From: an uncultured Methanomicrobiales archaeon
GTDB taxonomy: Archaea > Halobacteriota > Methanomicrobia > Methanomicrobiales > Methanospirillaceae
Direction: 5' to 3'
Length of the DNA: 61,371 nt
Assembly: GCA_903926075.1 (NCBI GenBank)
Contig: CAIYHQ010000069.1
Location: forward strand, 1 to 61,371
Position numbers and translations under genes: made by a program. The notes under the pieces are model-generated. The model was not told where the DNA came from, did not search any database, and saw only the letters and a list, made by a program, of their open reading frames with translations. Of this stretch, positions 33,705-43,322 are shown one piece after another (within the stretch, counting starts at the first letter, position 1; each line of letters begins with the position of its first letter).

Positions 33705-34340
33705 TTATGATTTAACTTCATTCATGATTCCTGCACGAATGAGAGCAGAACGCATCTCTCTAAGATCTTCGCGCATTTCAATTATCTCCCTATTCAGAAT
33801 TTTATCCAGATCAGATCTCGTCCCCTTGATTTCATTTAGAGTCTCCTTCTGGAGCACAAACGTTTCTTTCTGGAGTTCTATAGTCTCTTTCTGGAGCACA
33901 AGCGTTTCTTTCTGGAGTCCGATGGTATCTCTCTCTAGTGAAATTGATTCTTTATGCATTTCCAGTGCATTATCCTGCTTTAGTTCCATCCTTGAAAATA
34001 TGGCAATTGCAGAATCAAACCTCTCAGCAAGCTCATCTTCTGGTGAACCCCTGATAACTTCAAAATATGAATATTCTCCGGTATGTTTCTCTTCAGTACT
34101 CTCAATAAAATCGACGTATACAGGAAATTCACAATTTTTTATAGCTATTTTAAATGATTTAAGGTCTTCAGGACTACCCTCAGCAATCACCTGAACATCA
34201 TATCCTTCCAGGTTTTTAATAGAACCTGTTATATTGTGTTTTCGCGCTATATTCTGGACCAGATGTCGGTATCCTACTCTTTGAACAGTCCCTGATATGT
34301 GCATATTCAGCCGGGTTAACCGGGCATTATCCATATGCAT
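33705..34340 (-). CDS. Acylphosphatase domain fused to heptad coiled coil
   Basis: A 211-residue protein. Residues 8-95 are an acylphosphatase with catalytic Arg25 (GTVQRVGYRHL) and Asn43 (GSIKNLEGYDVQV). From about 110 to 200 it is a long helix with near-exact heptads (LQKETLV, LQKETIE, LQKETFV, LQKETLN). Single acylphosphatases are about 90 residues, so the extension more than doubles the protein. The fusion suggests a multimeric or partner-tethered enzyme hydrolysing carboxyl phosphates such as acetyl phosphate. It may begin at the second ATG (MDNAR). Confidence 0.85.
   Translation of the reverse strand: MHMDNARLTRLNMHISGTVQRVGYRHLVQNIARKHNITGSIKNLEGYDVQVIAEGSPEDLKSFKIAIKNCEFPVYVDFIESTEEKHTGEYSYFEVIRGSPEDELAERFDSAIAIFSRMELKQDNALEMHKESISLERDTIGLQKETLVLQKETIELQKETFVLQKETLNEIKGTRSDLDKILNREIIEMREDLREMRSALIRAGIMNEVKS
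33848..33932 (-). repeat. 21-bp tandem repeats encoding coiled-coil heptads
   Basis: On the plus strand CTGGAG recurs at 33849, 33870, 33891 and 33912, exactly 21 bp apart, within near-identical units. Each unit encodes one LQKETxx heptad of the acylphosphatase fusion. Confidence 0.85.
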
Positions 34341-34423
34341 AATAGGTGTTTAAACTAAAAAAGTTCTCTTCTATTTCGTATAATCACTAATACAACTAAG
34401 AGAATTTTGAGTCTAATCTTTCA

Positions 34424-37360
34424 TTATTCTATTAATGAAGGGCTATATATTGCAGTTGGATGATAAAGATAGGGAGTTGGTTTCCATACCGGTGTTGGCA
34501 TGCCCTCTATTAAGGTGACAATGGGAAAGGCTCTTTTATGAGTCACAACAGGTGACATGAAGGGATCGACCAATTCTGGATTCTTATTAAATGACTCGGT
34601 TTTCTTTGAATTTGAAGAAACATCGGTATATATGTTAATTATATCACCAAAGAACGTCGCTACTGGATTCCCGTTTTTGGAAGGAGTGAGGAAGAAAGTT
34701 CTGAACTGGAGGTTATAAGTGCCATCAGTTTGAGGCGCTATAAGAGTAACAGGGAAGCTGAATTCCTGTCCTGGTTCTACGGTCGTACCTGGTGGAATCA
34801 TGATGTTACTAATACCGAATTTGAGTGCATCACCAAATGCCCTCAAGCCGAATTGTATTCCTTCAGAAGTCCATGCAGTGGTGCCAGTGTTCTTAATAGT
34901 AATAATTCCGGTAAATGTCTGGCCAGGGTTTAACACGACAGGTATTGTAGAACTGACATATTGCATGTCATATGGGTGGTGGGTTTCGCCGTTTGTTTCT
35001 TCCTGATTTGATGGACTGGACCTGACATTATTCCATGTATGTGGCATTGTAAATGAAGAGGAAGTGGGGGTTCCTGTTGGCTTGGGAGTCGCGTTGCAAT
35101 AATTTATGTCGACCGGGATAAAACTAGAGTCTATCCAGACGTAACATCCTTTGTTTTGAGTAAATGTGTTCGAATTGGACTTGTTGACATAGTATCCTAT
35201 GTCTTGTCCGGTTGCATCATTACCGGAGATTGTGTTATTATTTGAATTCCTGAAATAAAACCCACTCTTTTCATTGCTTGAAGCATTGTTGTCAATAAGT
35301 GTGTTGTTCGATCCAAAGAGATAGAACCCTTTTTCATTCTCTATGGCGGTATTGTCTGTAAGGTTGTTACCAGAGCCAACGATGATATATCCATCATCCC
35401 GATTATCTTTTGCTTTATTATCGGTGAGAGTGTTATTAGAATCGAGATAGAATCCGTCCCCTCCGTTTTTGATGGCATCGTTATCGATGAGAGTGTTGTT
35501 GTAATAGAGGTCGAACCCATCACCCCAGTTCTTTATAGCATCGTTATCGATGAGAGTATTGTTGTAATCGAGATAGAATCCGTCCCCTCCGTTTTTGATG
35601 GCATCGTTATCGATGAGGGTGTTGTTGGACAAAAGGTCGAACCCATCACCCCAGTTTTTTATAGCATCGTTATAAATGAGAGTGTTGTTGGAATCGAGAT
35701 AGAATCCATCCCCTCTGTTTTTGATGGCATCATTATCGATGAGGGTGTTGTTTGACTCAAGTTCAAATCCATCCTCTCCATTCCTGATTGCTTTGTTACC
35801 GGTCAATAAATTACCGGAACTTGTACCTGGTTCACCATACTCAGTATATGAACTCAGATTAAATCCATTACGGTTATTCCTTGCTGCAATGTTATGGTTT
35901 AGGGTGTTGTTATCACCAGTCAAGTAAAACCCATCCTGGTTGTTATTTGCTGCAATGTTATGGTTTAGGGTGTTGTTATCACCGATCAAATCAAACCCAC
36001 TCCAGTTGTTTTTTGTTGCAATGTTAAGGTTTAGGGTGTTGTTATTACCTATCAGGTAAAACCCACTCAGGTTGTTATTTGCTGCAATGTCATGGTTTAG
36101 GGTGTTGTTATCGCCTACAATAGCAAACCCTAATCCATAATTATTGATTGCTTGATTATCGGTTAGGTTATTGTTGTGACCAGAAAGAAAAAATCCCGCC
36201 GTATACTCACCACTTTGTAGACACTTTCCAGTTTCAGTGTTGTTTATAATAGTGTCATTTGAATTTTCTACAAACCAATACCCAAACATATCTCTGGTTG
36301 CATTGTTGCTAATAAAAAGATTATCACTTGACTTATTTGAGAATATACCTCTCAAATGGTTGTCGTTTACGATATTATTGTTCACTTCAATCCCATTAGA
36401 GTTCTGAATTTCGATACCATTAAGATTATAACTTGCATTCAGATCTGTTATGCTTGATGGAAGCGAACTAGCACTATTAAGCGATCCAATCACGTTATTA
36501 AAGAAAATCCCAGTTTCTCCAAAATTGATGAAAGTGATATTTTTAATGTTAATTCCGGTAAGAGAATTCGTTGAGTCGGATGAAAAGGTATCATAGCTTC
36601 CGGTACTCTGATTGTTAACGAGAATACCATAATTAGTGTACGAACCACCGTCAAAAATTGCACCCATACCATCAAAAATGACATCAGAAGAATTGATAAG
36701 TATAGCAAATTCTTTTCCGAAATTTGAAAATGTCTTGTTAAATGAGTCGAATTGAACTCCAGTCCCTGAATAATGGCTGGGATCAAGGTCCAGAACCCAG
36801 TCATGGCCGGATTCATTTATAACCCAGCCCTTGTGGTTATAATAATAAGGGTTGTCTGATGAGGTGTTCAACGGAGGGTCAGACCTGGTCTGAACTTCTG
36901 TTACCTGGCTTGTAATTGTCTCTTCAGCACTATTTATAGAAAAAGTACTTTCATTGACTTTAAGAGTTGTTTCAGAATTTTCACCCGGGCCATGAGTTTC
37001 AGTTGGTGTGTCAGAGACCTGGGGTTCTGTTGTTATTGTGGGTATTATAGTTGTCTGAACCGTTTCAATTGCGGTTGTGGTGGTTTGTTCCAAAGATCCA
37101 GTGATTTCCGGTTTTAGAACATTTTGATCCGGGGTAGTTGTTGTTGGACCCACTAAATCTGTTGTAATTTGTACAACAGGTTCGTTTGTAGGAATGACGG
37201 TAGTATCAGGCGTTGAAGATAACGCGGTGTTGGAGGATGAGGTATCCGTTGGGTCAAATGTGAATCCGGTCGGGTCGGCTGTAACCCATGACCCTGCAAT
37301 TATTAGCAATATGAGAAAGTAAAGCAGGAAAAATTGAAATTTACTTATGTTAGCAAACAT
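34424..37360 (-). CDS. Secreted right-handed beta-helix surface protein with NBR1/Ig-like domain
   Basis: A 978-residue secreted protein. Signal peptide 1-28; a Thr/Pro-rich region (about 30-170); an NosD/periplasmic-copper-binding-type parallel beta-helix (about 220-720) with repeats of about 21-22 residues such as NNTLIDNDAIKNGGDGFYLD; then an NBR1/FW-like Ig domain (about 800-910) with PGQTFTGIITIKNTGTTAW and IPPGTTVEPGQEFSFPV; and a Pro-rich tail. Asn-rich with many sequons, so probably glycosylated. Likely an envelope or adhesive protein. The repeat number could vary between strains. Confidence 0.85.
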   Translation of the reverse strand: MFANISKFQFFLLYFLILLIIAGSWVTADPTGFTFDPTDTSSSNTALSSTPDTTVIPTNEPVVQITTDLVGPTTTTPDQNVLKPEITGSLEQTTTTAIETVQTTIIPTITTEPQVSDTPTETHGPGENSETTLKVNESTFSINSAEETITSQVTEVQTRSDPPLNTSSDNPYYYNHKGWVINESGHDWVLDLDPSHYSGTGVQFDSFNKTFSNFGKEFAILINSSDVIFDGMGAIFDGGSYTNYGILVNNQSTGSYDTFSSDSTNSLTGINIKNITFINFGETGIFFNNVIGSLNSASSLPSSITDLNASYNLNGIEIQNSNGIEVNNNIVNDNHLRGIFSNKSSDNLFISNNATRDMFGYWFVENSNDTIINNTETGKCLQSGEYTAGFFLSGHNNNLTDNQAINNYGLGFAIVGDNNTLNHDIAANNNLSGFYLIGNNNTLNLNIATKNNWSGFDLIGDNNTLNHNIAANNNQDGFYLTGDNNTLNHNIAARNNRNGFNLSSYTEYGEPGTSSGNLLTGNKAIRNGEDGFELESNNTLIDNDAIKNRGDGFYLDSNNTLIYNDAIKNWGDGFDLLSNNTLIDNDAIKNGGDGFYLDYNNTLIDNDAIKNWGDGFDLYYNNTLIDNDAIKNGGDGFYLDSNNTLTDNKAKDNRDDGYIIVGSGNNLTDNTAIENEKGFYLFGSNNTLIDNNASSNEKSGFYFRNSNNNTISGNDATGQDIGYYVNKSNSNTFTQNKGCYVWIDSSFIPVDINYCNATPKPTGTPTSSSFTMPHTWNNVRSSPSNQEETNGETHHPYDMQYVSSTIPVVLNPGQTFTGIITIKNTGTTAWTSEGIQFGLRAFGDALKFGISNIMIPPGTTVEPGQEFSFPVTLIAPQTDGTYNLQFRTFFLTPSKNGNPVATFFGDIINIYTDVSSNSKKTESFNKNPELVDPFMSPVVTHKRAFPIVTLIEGMPTPVWKPTPYLYHPTAIYSPSLIE
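35400..35790 (-). repeat. 63-bp in-frame tandem repeats of the beta-helix gene
   Basis: ATCGATGA or close variants recur at 35420, 35483, 35546, 35609, 35672 and 35735, spacing exactly 63 bp. Each unit encodes one 21-residue coil. Alternate units are the most alike (GGDGFYLD versus WGDGFDL), suggesting duplication of a two-unit, 126-bp block. Confidence 0.85.
35885..36150 (-). repeat. 66-bp in-frame tandem repeats of the beta-helix gene
   Basis: GGTTTAGGGTGTTGTTAT recurs with GG at 35896, 35962, 36028 and 36094, spacing exactly 66 bp, encoding 22-residue coils (NHNIAANNN..GFYLTGDNNTL). The period differs by one codon from the adjacent 63-bp block. Confidence 0.85.
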
Positions 37361-37483
37361 TTACCACCAATTATACTTAAGAGTATTTTGATTTGTTATT
37401 CTATATTATAAATTCAATAGATTTGTTTTTTAAAAAATTCAATTAACCATATATCCATTTCGCAGGTATCTATAACTGATAAA

Positions 37484-37783
37484 ATGCAACCACAAATCTC
37501 AATTATTTCTCTGGGTGTATCCGACCTTGATGTTGCACTCAAGTTCTACCGTGACGGACTTGGCTGGAATCCTTCAAGTGCCAGTGCCGGAGACTTTGTC
37601 ATTTTTAACCTCATGACCGGTACAGCTCTCGCTCTGTATCCTAGGGACCTACTTGCAGAAGACGCCTGCCTGAAAGACAGTGGTGGTTTTGGTGGCATTA
37701 CTCTTGCACAGGTTGTGGAATCGAAGCAGGAGGTCGACAGGATATTGTCAGGTGCAGAAATAGCCGGGGGCAAAATAATAAAA
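37484..37783 (+). pseudogene. VOC/glyoxalase-family gene, truncated at 3' end
   Basis: The first about 99 codons encode a normal vicinal-oxygen-chelate domain (SIISLGVSDLDVALKFYRDG, then FNLMTGTALALYPRDLLAED and IAGGKIIKS). The expected C-terminal GGYxGYFxDPDGHxW segment is missing. Instead the frame runs on to 38035 through the antisense of the tannase-like gene, whose stop is at 37784. The 3' end was lost when the two genes were joined. The 183-residue read-through could be made but would be Cys-rich and unlike the family. Confidence 0.7.
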
Positions 37784-39637
37784 TCATTTCTTCCCAACGC
37801 ACTTGTTGACCCAGGCAATGAAGTTATCAGTACTGTTACCGGTCTGTTCAGCTGTAGTATGTCCCAGTCCCCAGATAGTTTCGAAATCAACATCCTTGAC
37901 ACCAGCATAATTCTCCAGAGCCTGTGCCAGATTTGCCTCAACAGTTATGGCTGTATCACCCTGCTCTATTCCGGTCCGGATTCTCCAGTGGGGTGCCGGC
38001 ATGGAAGTATTGAAACCCTCGTAGTAATTCAATAAATAATACATTGGATTGTACATATTTCCGCGGTATTGTATACTGTTACCGAATTTGTCAACAGATT
38101 TCAGATCGGTTGAATAAGCTCCTACAATGGAAGAGTTCCAATCACTGTATGCAGAGTAATTGACTTTATTTTTCACTAAAAGGTTTGCAACCACTCCATC
38201 GAAATGAAGTGCATCGTAGGTATCGTTTCCAAAGACATCATTTTCAGCCTGGTTCCTTGTTAAACTATCGAAGGCAGGTACAGATTTAGAAGCATTTTTA
38301 CAGTGTTTTACAAATGCTTCGATGCTCGTAATTTTTGCTGTATTGGTTTTTGGGTCATATTTTACCCATTCTATATCAGAGTTCAGTGAATCGATATAAT
38401 CCTGCGCAGTTTTATAGGTTGCTGAAGTAGCTTGGGAGGGCTGACCAATATTCCCACCTGGAGCATTGTTACCTGGCACATTTCCATCTGGTGGCATGCC
38501 GTTTGGAGCACCTCTTCCAATTCCTCCTTCTGGCATAAAACCACCAGATGTTTTTGTATATGGGAATGTTGTATAGCTAAGGAAATTGTTTAAAGAACCT
38601 TCAATTATTGAAAGGATATAATCATAGTAAGTGCCTGATGCATAGATGCCGTTTGTTGAATTGTTGAGGGTTAGAATCTTGCCTTTTTTATCTTTAAGGT
38701 CGAGTTTGTTGATATAAGATGCGTAAGCTTTAGCCAGGTCAATGGACAATAAAGAGGTCCAGGTGTTGTTTCCTCTGGAACCTGTGGAAAAATACTGTCC
38801 CATATTCCATTCATAGGCTTCGTCAGCATAATCCAGGCTCGTTATCGGACACCAGCACATGGCCCCGTAAATAGCATCGCTGATGTATTTACCATTCTTA
38901 TCGAGCATGGCAGCACCAATGGATTCAAGGTACGGATAAAAAAGCTTACTGTCACCGGAGGCACCCATTATCGCACTCTGAGCACCGCCTCCACTCATAC
39001 CAAAACTAAATATACGGTCTGTATTGCCAGGAAGAACATTTTGATTAAACCTATAATAACGGACGGCTGCTTTTAGATCTGTTACTCCCCATGGTGCACC
39101 GCCGCTGTAAATAAGTGTGCCGTTTTTATCATAACCATTGTTACGGCCCCGCATACCGGCATATACATAGATAAATCCAGCCTTAATGTAACTTGATATG
39201 CTGTTGTAATCATAGGTGGTAGCAGATGCCTGTCCTGAGTAGCCGGGTGTGTTTACAGGAAACACAACCGGAGCGGTTTTAACTGAGTATCCATTGACCT
39301 CCCGGTTTGCATTAAGAGTACATGTATACGTCCCATCTCCATTGGCGACAGCAGTCAGATATTCTCCCGGGACATAGATTGCCATTGTTTCATATTCAGT
39401 GGTTTCCGGTTTTGTACAATATTGAACCCCGATTTGCCAGTATACATTGTTTACCTGATCGTAGTGCCACGCACTGTTATTAAAAGCCAGGTGTGCAATG
39501 TCTTCCTGATAATTGCTCAGGAGAGGCGTAGTTGAACTATTGGAAGACGATTTCGGGGAAGAATTTCCAAAACTGCAAAGGGATACAGCCATAATTATTA
39601 TAACGAGAATTAATAATGTTTTTCTTAATGGTTTCAT
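37784..39637 (-). CDS. Secreted tannase-like alpha/beta hydrolase
   Basis: About 617 residues from the ATG at 39637 after a GAGGG site. A signal peptide ends near SLCSFG, and a Ser-rich linker follows. The nucleophile is in FSFGMSGGGAQSAIMG, near residue 220. Later landmarks are APHWRIRTGIEQGDTA, which holds the probable acid, and IWGLGHTTAEQ, with the probable histidine. This pattern fits bacterial subtype tannase/feruloyl esterase-like hydrolases. A Gly/Pro/Asn-rich insert (about 370-400) separates the two halves. An unusual activity for a methanogen; the substrate could be any aromatic or short ester. Confidence 0.7.
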   Translation of the reverse strand: MKPLRKTLLILVIIIMAVSLCSFGNSSPKSSSNSSTTPLLSNYQEDIAHLAFNNSAWHYDQVNNVYWQIGVQYCTKPETTEYETMAIYVPGEYLTAVANGDGTYTCTLNANREVNGYSVKTAPVVFPVNTPGYSGQASATTYDYNSISSYIKAGFIYVYAGMRGRNNGYDKNGTLIYSGGAPWGVTDLKAAVRYYRFNQNVLPGNTDRIFSFGMSGGGAQSAIMGASGDSKLFYPYLESIGAAMLDKNGKYISDAIYGAMCWCPITSLDYADEAYEWNMGQYFSTGSRGNNTWTSLLSIDLAKAYASYINKLDLKDKKGKILTLNNSTNGIYASGTYYDYILSIIEGSLNNFLSYTTFPYTKTSGGFMPEGGIGRGAPNGMPPDGNVPGNNAPGGNIGQPSQATSATYKTAQDYIDSLNSDIEWVKYDPKTNTAKITSIEAFVKHCKNASKSVPAFDSLTRNQAENDVFGNDTYDALHFDGVVANLLVKNKVNYSAYSDWNSSIVGAYSTDLKSVDKFGNSIQYRGNMYNPMYYLLNYYEGFNTSMPAPHWRIRTGIEQGDTAITVEANLAQALENYAGVKDVDFETIWGLGHTTAEQTGNSTDNFIAWVNKCVGKK

Positions 39638-39732
39638 TTTACCCTCAATCAAAGTTTTTATTAATAATAATTCACTACTTGACCATATTTAACTGACGTC
39701 TGAATGCTATAAAAAAGATCTATTTTTTAATA

Positions 39733-41547
39733 TTAGCCAATAGGTTTTAAATTTTCAATAACCTTTCCTCTGAACTGACTCATGTACAGGCGGTAATAAG
39801 ACCCTTTCGAAGCCATCAATTCATCATGAGTTCCCTGTTCTGCTATCTCCCCTTTATTAATATAAAGGATGCAATCAGCATGCTTTATAGTGGATAACCT
39901 ATGAGCTATTATAAACGATGTTTTACCCTCCTGCAAGTGAAGAAGCCCGGCCTGGATCAGTTTTTCGGTCCTTGTATCAACATTGCTCGTTGCCTCATCA
40001 AGGATCAGGAGCCTGGGTTTGGCAACCATGGCCCTTGCAATAGTAATCATCTGCCGCTGCCCCTGCGAAAGGTTTACACCGCCATCGTTAAGGCATGCAT
40101 TGAACCCATCTGGTTGGGCCATGATAAAATTATACGCCCCTGCCCGCCTTGCTGCATCCATACATTCCATATCGGTGGCCCCTTCCCTGGCATATCGAAG
40201 GTTTTCAATGATAGTTCCTGAAAATAGGAACGGTTCCTGAAGTACCTGGGCTATTTGTGACCGCAGGCTGTCCTGCTGTACTTCCCTGATATTGTCGTCA
40301 TCGATAGTAATTTTTCCACCATCGATATCGTAATACCTTGTCAGGATATTGATGATCGTACTCTTACCTGCACCTGTAGGGCCACAGAGACCAAATACAC
40401 GACCGGGAAGGGCACGAAATGAATTTTTCCTGAGAACTGTTCTGCCTGGGATATACGAGAAATCGACGTTCTCAAACCTGACATCCCCGGTAATTTGAGG
40501 CATTAGTTTTGCATCTGGCCTATCAGCAACTTCCGGCTTTTCATCGAGTATCTGAAATACCCGCGATGCTCCTGCAATAGCACCAATAATAAGTTCATAT
40601 ACAGAAAATATCTGTGAAAGCGGAGAAGAGATACTTGCAGAAAGACCGAGAAATGCAACCAGTTCTCCTAATTGTATATCCCCTTCGATTACCATTATTC
40701 CACCCACAATAAGAAGGAGAACTATCTGCAGATTTGCGATAATTGTAGCTGCTGGCATTGATATGAGAGCTACAAACTCAGCTTTTCCACCAATTGAAGC
40801 CACCTTTTCAGAAAGTTCTGAAAATCTCTTACTAGTGCTGTTCTCCTGGCGGTAAGCTATCGTCACTTTATGGCCGTAAAGCCGTTCTTCTACAAATCCA
40901 TTTAATTCTCCGAGATTTTCCTGCATCTTTTCGAAAGCTGGTCCGGAGATCCTTGCTATGGTTGCTGACAGTGCTATCATTCCAAAAACAGCAATATAAA
41001 TAAGCATTGTTAGGAACGGGTTCAATAAAATCATGACTGTAGTCAGAACTATTATTGTAGTTACGGACTGGAGAACCTGCTGGATACCGTTTGAATAGAA
41101 CTGATCTATCACATCTGTATCGCTTGAGACACGGCTCATCAGCTCTCCTATCGGTTGGCGGTCAAAAAAACTAAGCGACAAAGACTGCATATGGTTGAAA
41201 AGATCTGTTCTGAGATTTTTTAACGCATCCTGTGAAATATCGGAGAGAAGTTTCTGGGCAGTGAACCCGCATATCCATAGAACAGCAGCATCTATAACAA
41301 ACCAAAAAATAACCAGTTGCAGATTTGCTATCTGACCATGTGAAGTAATTGTATCTGTTGCCATTCCCATAAGGACTGGAAGCATTCCCAATGCAATAGA
41401 AAACCCTATCATCATAATGACGGCTATCGTTAACCTTAACCGGTATATCATCAGATATGACAATAATCTTCGTGTAGTTGTGATCATTGTGGGGCTCTCT
41501 CTTTTTTCTTTAGATTCTTTTTCTGACCCTACTGATACATCGGTCAT
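39733..41547 (-). CDS. Heterodimeric ABC exporter subunit (canonical NBD)
   Basis: A 604-residue fused membrane/ATPase half-transporter: six helices (about 30-330), then an NBD with Walker A GPTGAGKST, signature LSQGQRQ, Walker B LLILDEATSNVD and switch AHRLST. It pairs with the gene at 41544, overlapping by 4 nt. The type is that of bacterial multidrug or lipid exporters. The substrate is unknown; neighbours are secreted proteins. Confidence 0.93.
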   Translation of the reverse strand: MTDVSVGSEKESKEKRESPTMITTTRRLLSYLMIYRLRLTIAVIMMIGFSIALGMLPVLMGMATDTITSHGQIANLQLVIFWFVIDAAVLWICGFTAQKLLSDISQDALKNLRTDLFNHMQSLSLSFFDRQPIGELMSRVSSDTDVIDQFYSNGIQQVLQSVTTIIVLTTVMILLNPFLTMLIYIAVFGMIALSATIARISGPAFEKMQENLGELNGFVEERLYGHKVTIAYRQENSTSKRFSELSEKVASIGGKAEFVALISMPAATIIANLQIVLLLIVGGIMVIEGDIQLGELVAFLGLSASISSPLSQIFSVYELIIGAIAGASRVFQILDEKPEVADRPDAKLMPQITGDVRFENVDFSYIPGRTVLRKNSFRALPGRVFGLCGPTGAGKSTIINILTRYYDIDGGKITIDDDNIREVQQDSLRSQIAQVLQEPFLFSGTIIENLRYAREGATDMECMDAARRAGAYNFIMAQPDGFNACLNDGGVNLSQGQRQMITIARAMVAKPRLLILDEATSNVDTRTEKLIQAGLLHLQEGKTSFIIAHRLSTIKHADCILYINKGEIAEQGTHDELMASKGSYYRLYMSQFRGKVIENLKPIG

Positions 41548-43322
41548 GAGTTATCTCCTCCTCGTTTAAGGCCCTCTCCAAGTTGTGACTCATATATCTC
41601 CCGGTATAATGAATTTGAGGCCAATAACTCAGAATGAGTCCCTGTTGCGACAATTGTTGCATTATCGAGGAGGATAATTTTATCAGCCGTTAAGACTGAA
41701 CTTATCCGCTGGGCCACGATAAATTTTGTTGTAGTGGCCATTATTTTTACAATTTCATCCTGAATTTGTGCTTCTGTTGCTACATCACAGGCACTGGTGC
41801 TGTCATCAAGGATAAGAATTTTTGGTTTCTGTGCGAGGGCACGCGAAATAGCCAGTCTCTGTTTCTGACCTCCTGAAAAATTTGAGCCTCTTCGAGCAAT
41901 TTTTCCATCATATTCTTCAGGGATGTTTTTTACAAAATTATCGGCGTCAGCTGCAATTGATGCAGCTAACATATCATCATCAGTCAAATCCGGAGTTCCG
42001 AACTTGATATTATCTCGTATAGTGCCTGAAAAGAGAACTGATTCCTGAAGACATACACTAACAATAGATCGTAATACATCAAGTGGAATAGACCTGACAT
42101 CCGTTCCATCGATTGTCACCCGGCCACGTGTCACATCATAAAAACGGGGAATTAAAGATATAAGAGAGGTTTTTCCTGATCCTGTTGCACCCAGAAGACC
42201 TATTGTTTCTCCCGGTTCTGCCACAAGATTAATATTTTTCAGGACTTCACCCTCCAGATCTCCTCGTGCGTTCCGGTAGTTCAATGAGACATTCTCAAAT
42301 ACGACTCTCCCTTTCAAACGTGAAGGATCTAACTGGGCCGGATTTACTGGGTTAGAAATTTCTGGAACCGAGTCAAGAATTTCAAAAATTCGGGTTAGGG
42401 ATGAATTTGCCTGAGTGATAAAAGGAAGAACAATGGCTATAATGAGAAGAGGCATCATCAGTATGAGAATATATTGTGCAACTGATGTGACATCACCAAT
42501 TGAAAGGCCAGTTCCTTCGAGAACCTGGACACCTCCAGTATAATAGATGGCTGCAAATCCAAGAATTGTAATGGCAAACATAGTTGGTATCAGGTATGCC
42601 ATAACGTTTTGTGGGACACATGCCGCAATCCTGAGATCTTCTGTCGCGTTCTCAAATTTAGCAATCTCGAATTTCTGCCTCACAAATGCTTTTACAACCC
42701 TAATACCTGTAAGTGTCTCCTTGAGAGCTTTGTTTACTCTATCGATCTGTTGCTGTTTTCGGCTAAATGCCGGTTCAACGATACGAAAATAAATTATAAG
42801 AAGAATAAAGAAAAAGAGAAGTATCACTATCATAATCCATGTCAGACTCGGAGCCATAAAGTGCGTGATAATTATCGATCCAATAAGGAGGAGGGGGGCC
42901 TGAAGGAGATAATTCACAGATTGCAACATTGCAGTCTTTACATTCTGAGCATCTGTTGTTAACCTGACCTGAAGATCACTAGATCTAAACCTGTCAATAT
43001 TTCCAGATGAAAGAGACTGAATTTTTGCAAATAATTGTGTACGTAGATAGTGAGATGTTATTTCTGCCGCCCATACTGCTATCGCCGAGTTTGCTACCTG
43101 GCAAATTCCTGCAATAAGTGCTGCAATCAGCATAAAAAATCCAATATTTGTACAATATTCAAAATTTTTGGCAATGATTCCATTATTGATTAATTCAGCA
43201 CTTAAGGCAGGTATTGCAAGAGTTGCAGATGCAACAACGACATTGAGGCCCAGTGACAGAATTAACCATCGTCTTTCTCCCGGATATAATTTAAAAAGGC
43301 GGCTGTAATTTGATACTTGCAT
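41544..43322 (-). CDS. Heterodimeric ABC exporter subunit (degenerate NBD)
   Basis: A 592-residue partner subunit with six N-terminal helices. Walker A is GATGSGKTS and the signature FSGGQKQR. The residue after Walker B is Asp rather than the catalytic Glu (LILDDSTSACD), and the switch histidine is replaced by Gln (AQRISS). Loss of Glu and His in one subunit is the known hallmark of asymmetric heterodimeric exporters. It is the first gene of the pair. Confidence 0.93.
   Translation of the reverse strand: MQVSNYSRLFKLYPGERRWLILSLGLNVVVASATLAIPALSAELINNGIIAKNFEYCTNIGFFMLIAALIAGICQVANSAIAVWAAEITSHYLRTQLFAKIQSLSSGNIDRFRSSDLQVRLTTDAQNVKTAMLQSVNYLLQAPLLLIGSIIITHFMAPSLTWIMIVILLFFFILLIIYFRIVEPAFSRKQQQIDRVNKALKETLTGIRVVKAFVRQKFEIAKFENATEDLRIAACVPQNVMAYLIPTMFAITILGFAAIYYTGGVQVLEGTGLSIGDVTSVAQYILILMMPLLIIAIVLPFITQANSSLTRIFEILDSVPEISNPVNPAQLDPSRLKGRVVFENVSLNYRNARGDLEGEVLKNINLVAEPGETIGLLGATGSGKTSLISLIPRFYDVTRGRVTIDGTDVRSIPLDVLRSIVSVCLQESVLFSGTIRDNIKFGTPDLTDDDMLAASIAADADNFVKNIPEEYDGKIARRGSNFSGGQKQRLAISRALAQKPKILILDDSTSACDVATEAQIQDEIVKIMATTTKFIVAQRISSVLTADKIILLDNATIVATGTHSELLASNSLYREIYESQLGEGLKRGGDNS

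Noticed and set aside
35400-36150. CRISPR-like regular repeats
   Set aside because: The repeats are directly adjacent, in frame, coding and without unique spacers; they encode beta-helix coils.
37784-38035. Right half of the VOC ORF as a novel Cys-rich domain
   Set aside because: It is exactly the antisense of the tannase-like gene and has no VOC features.
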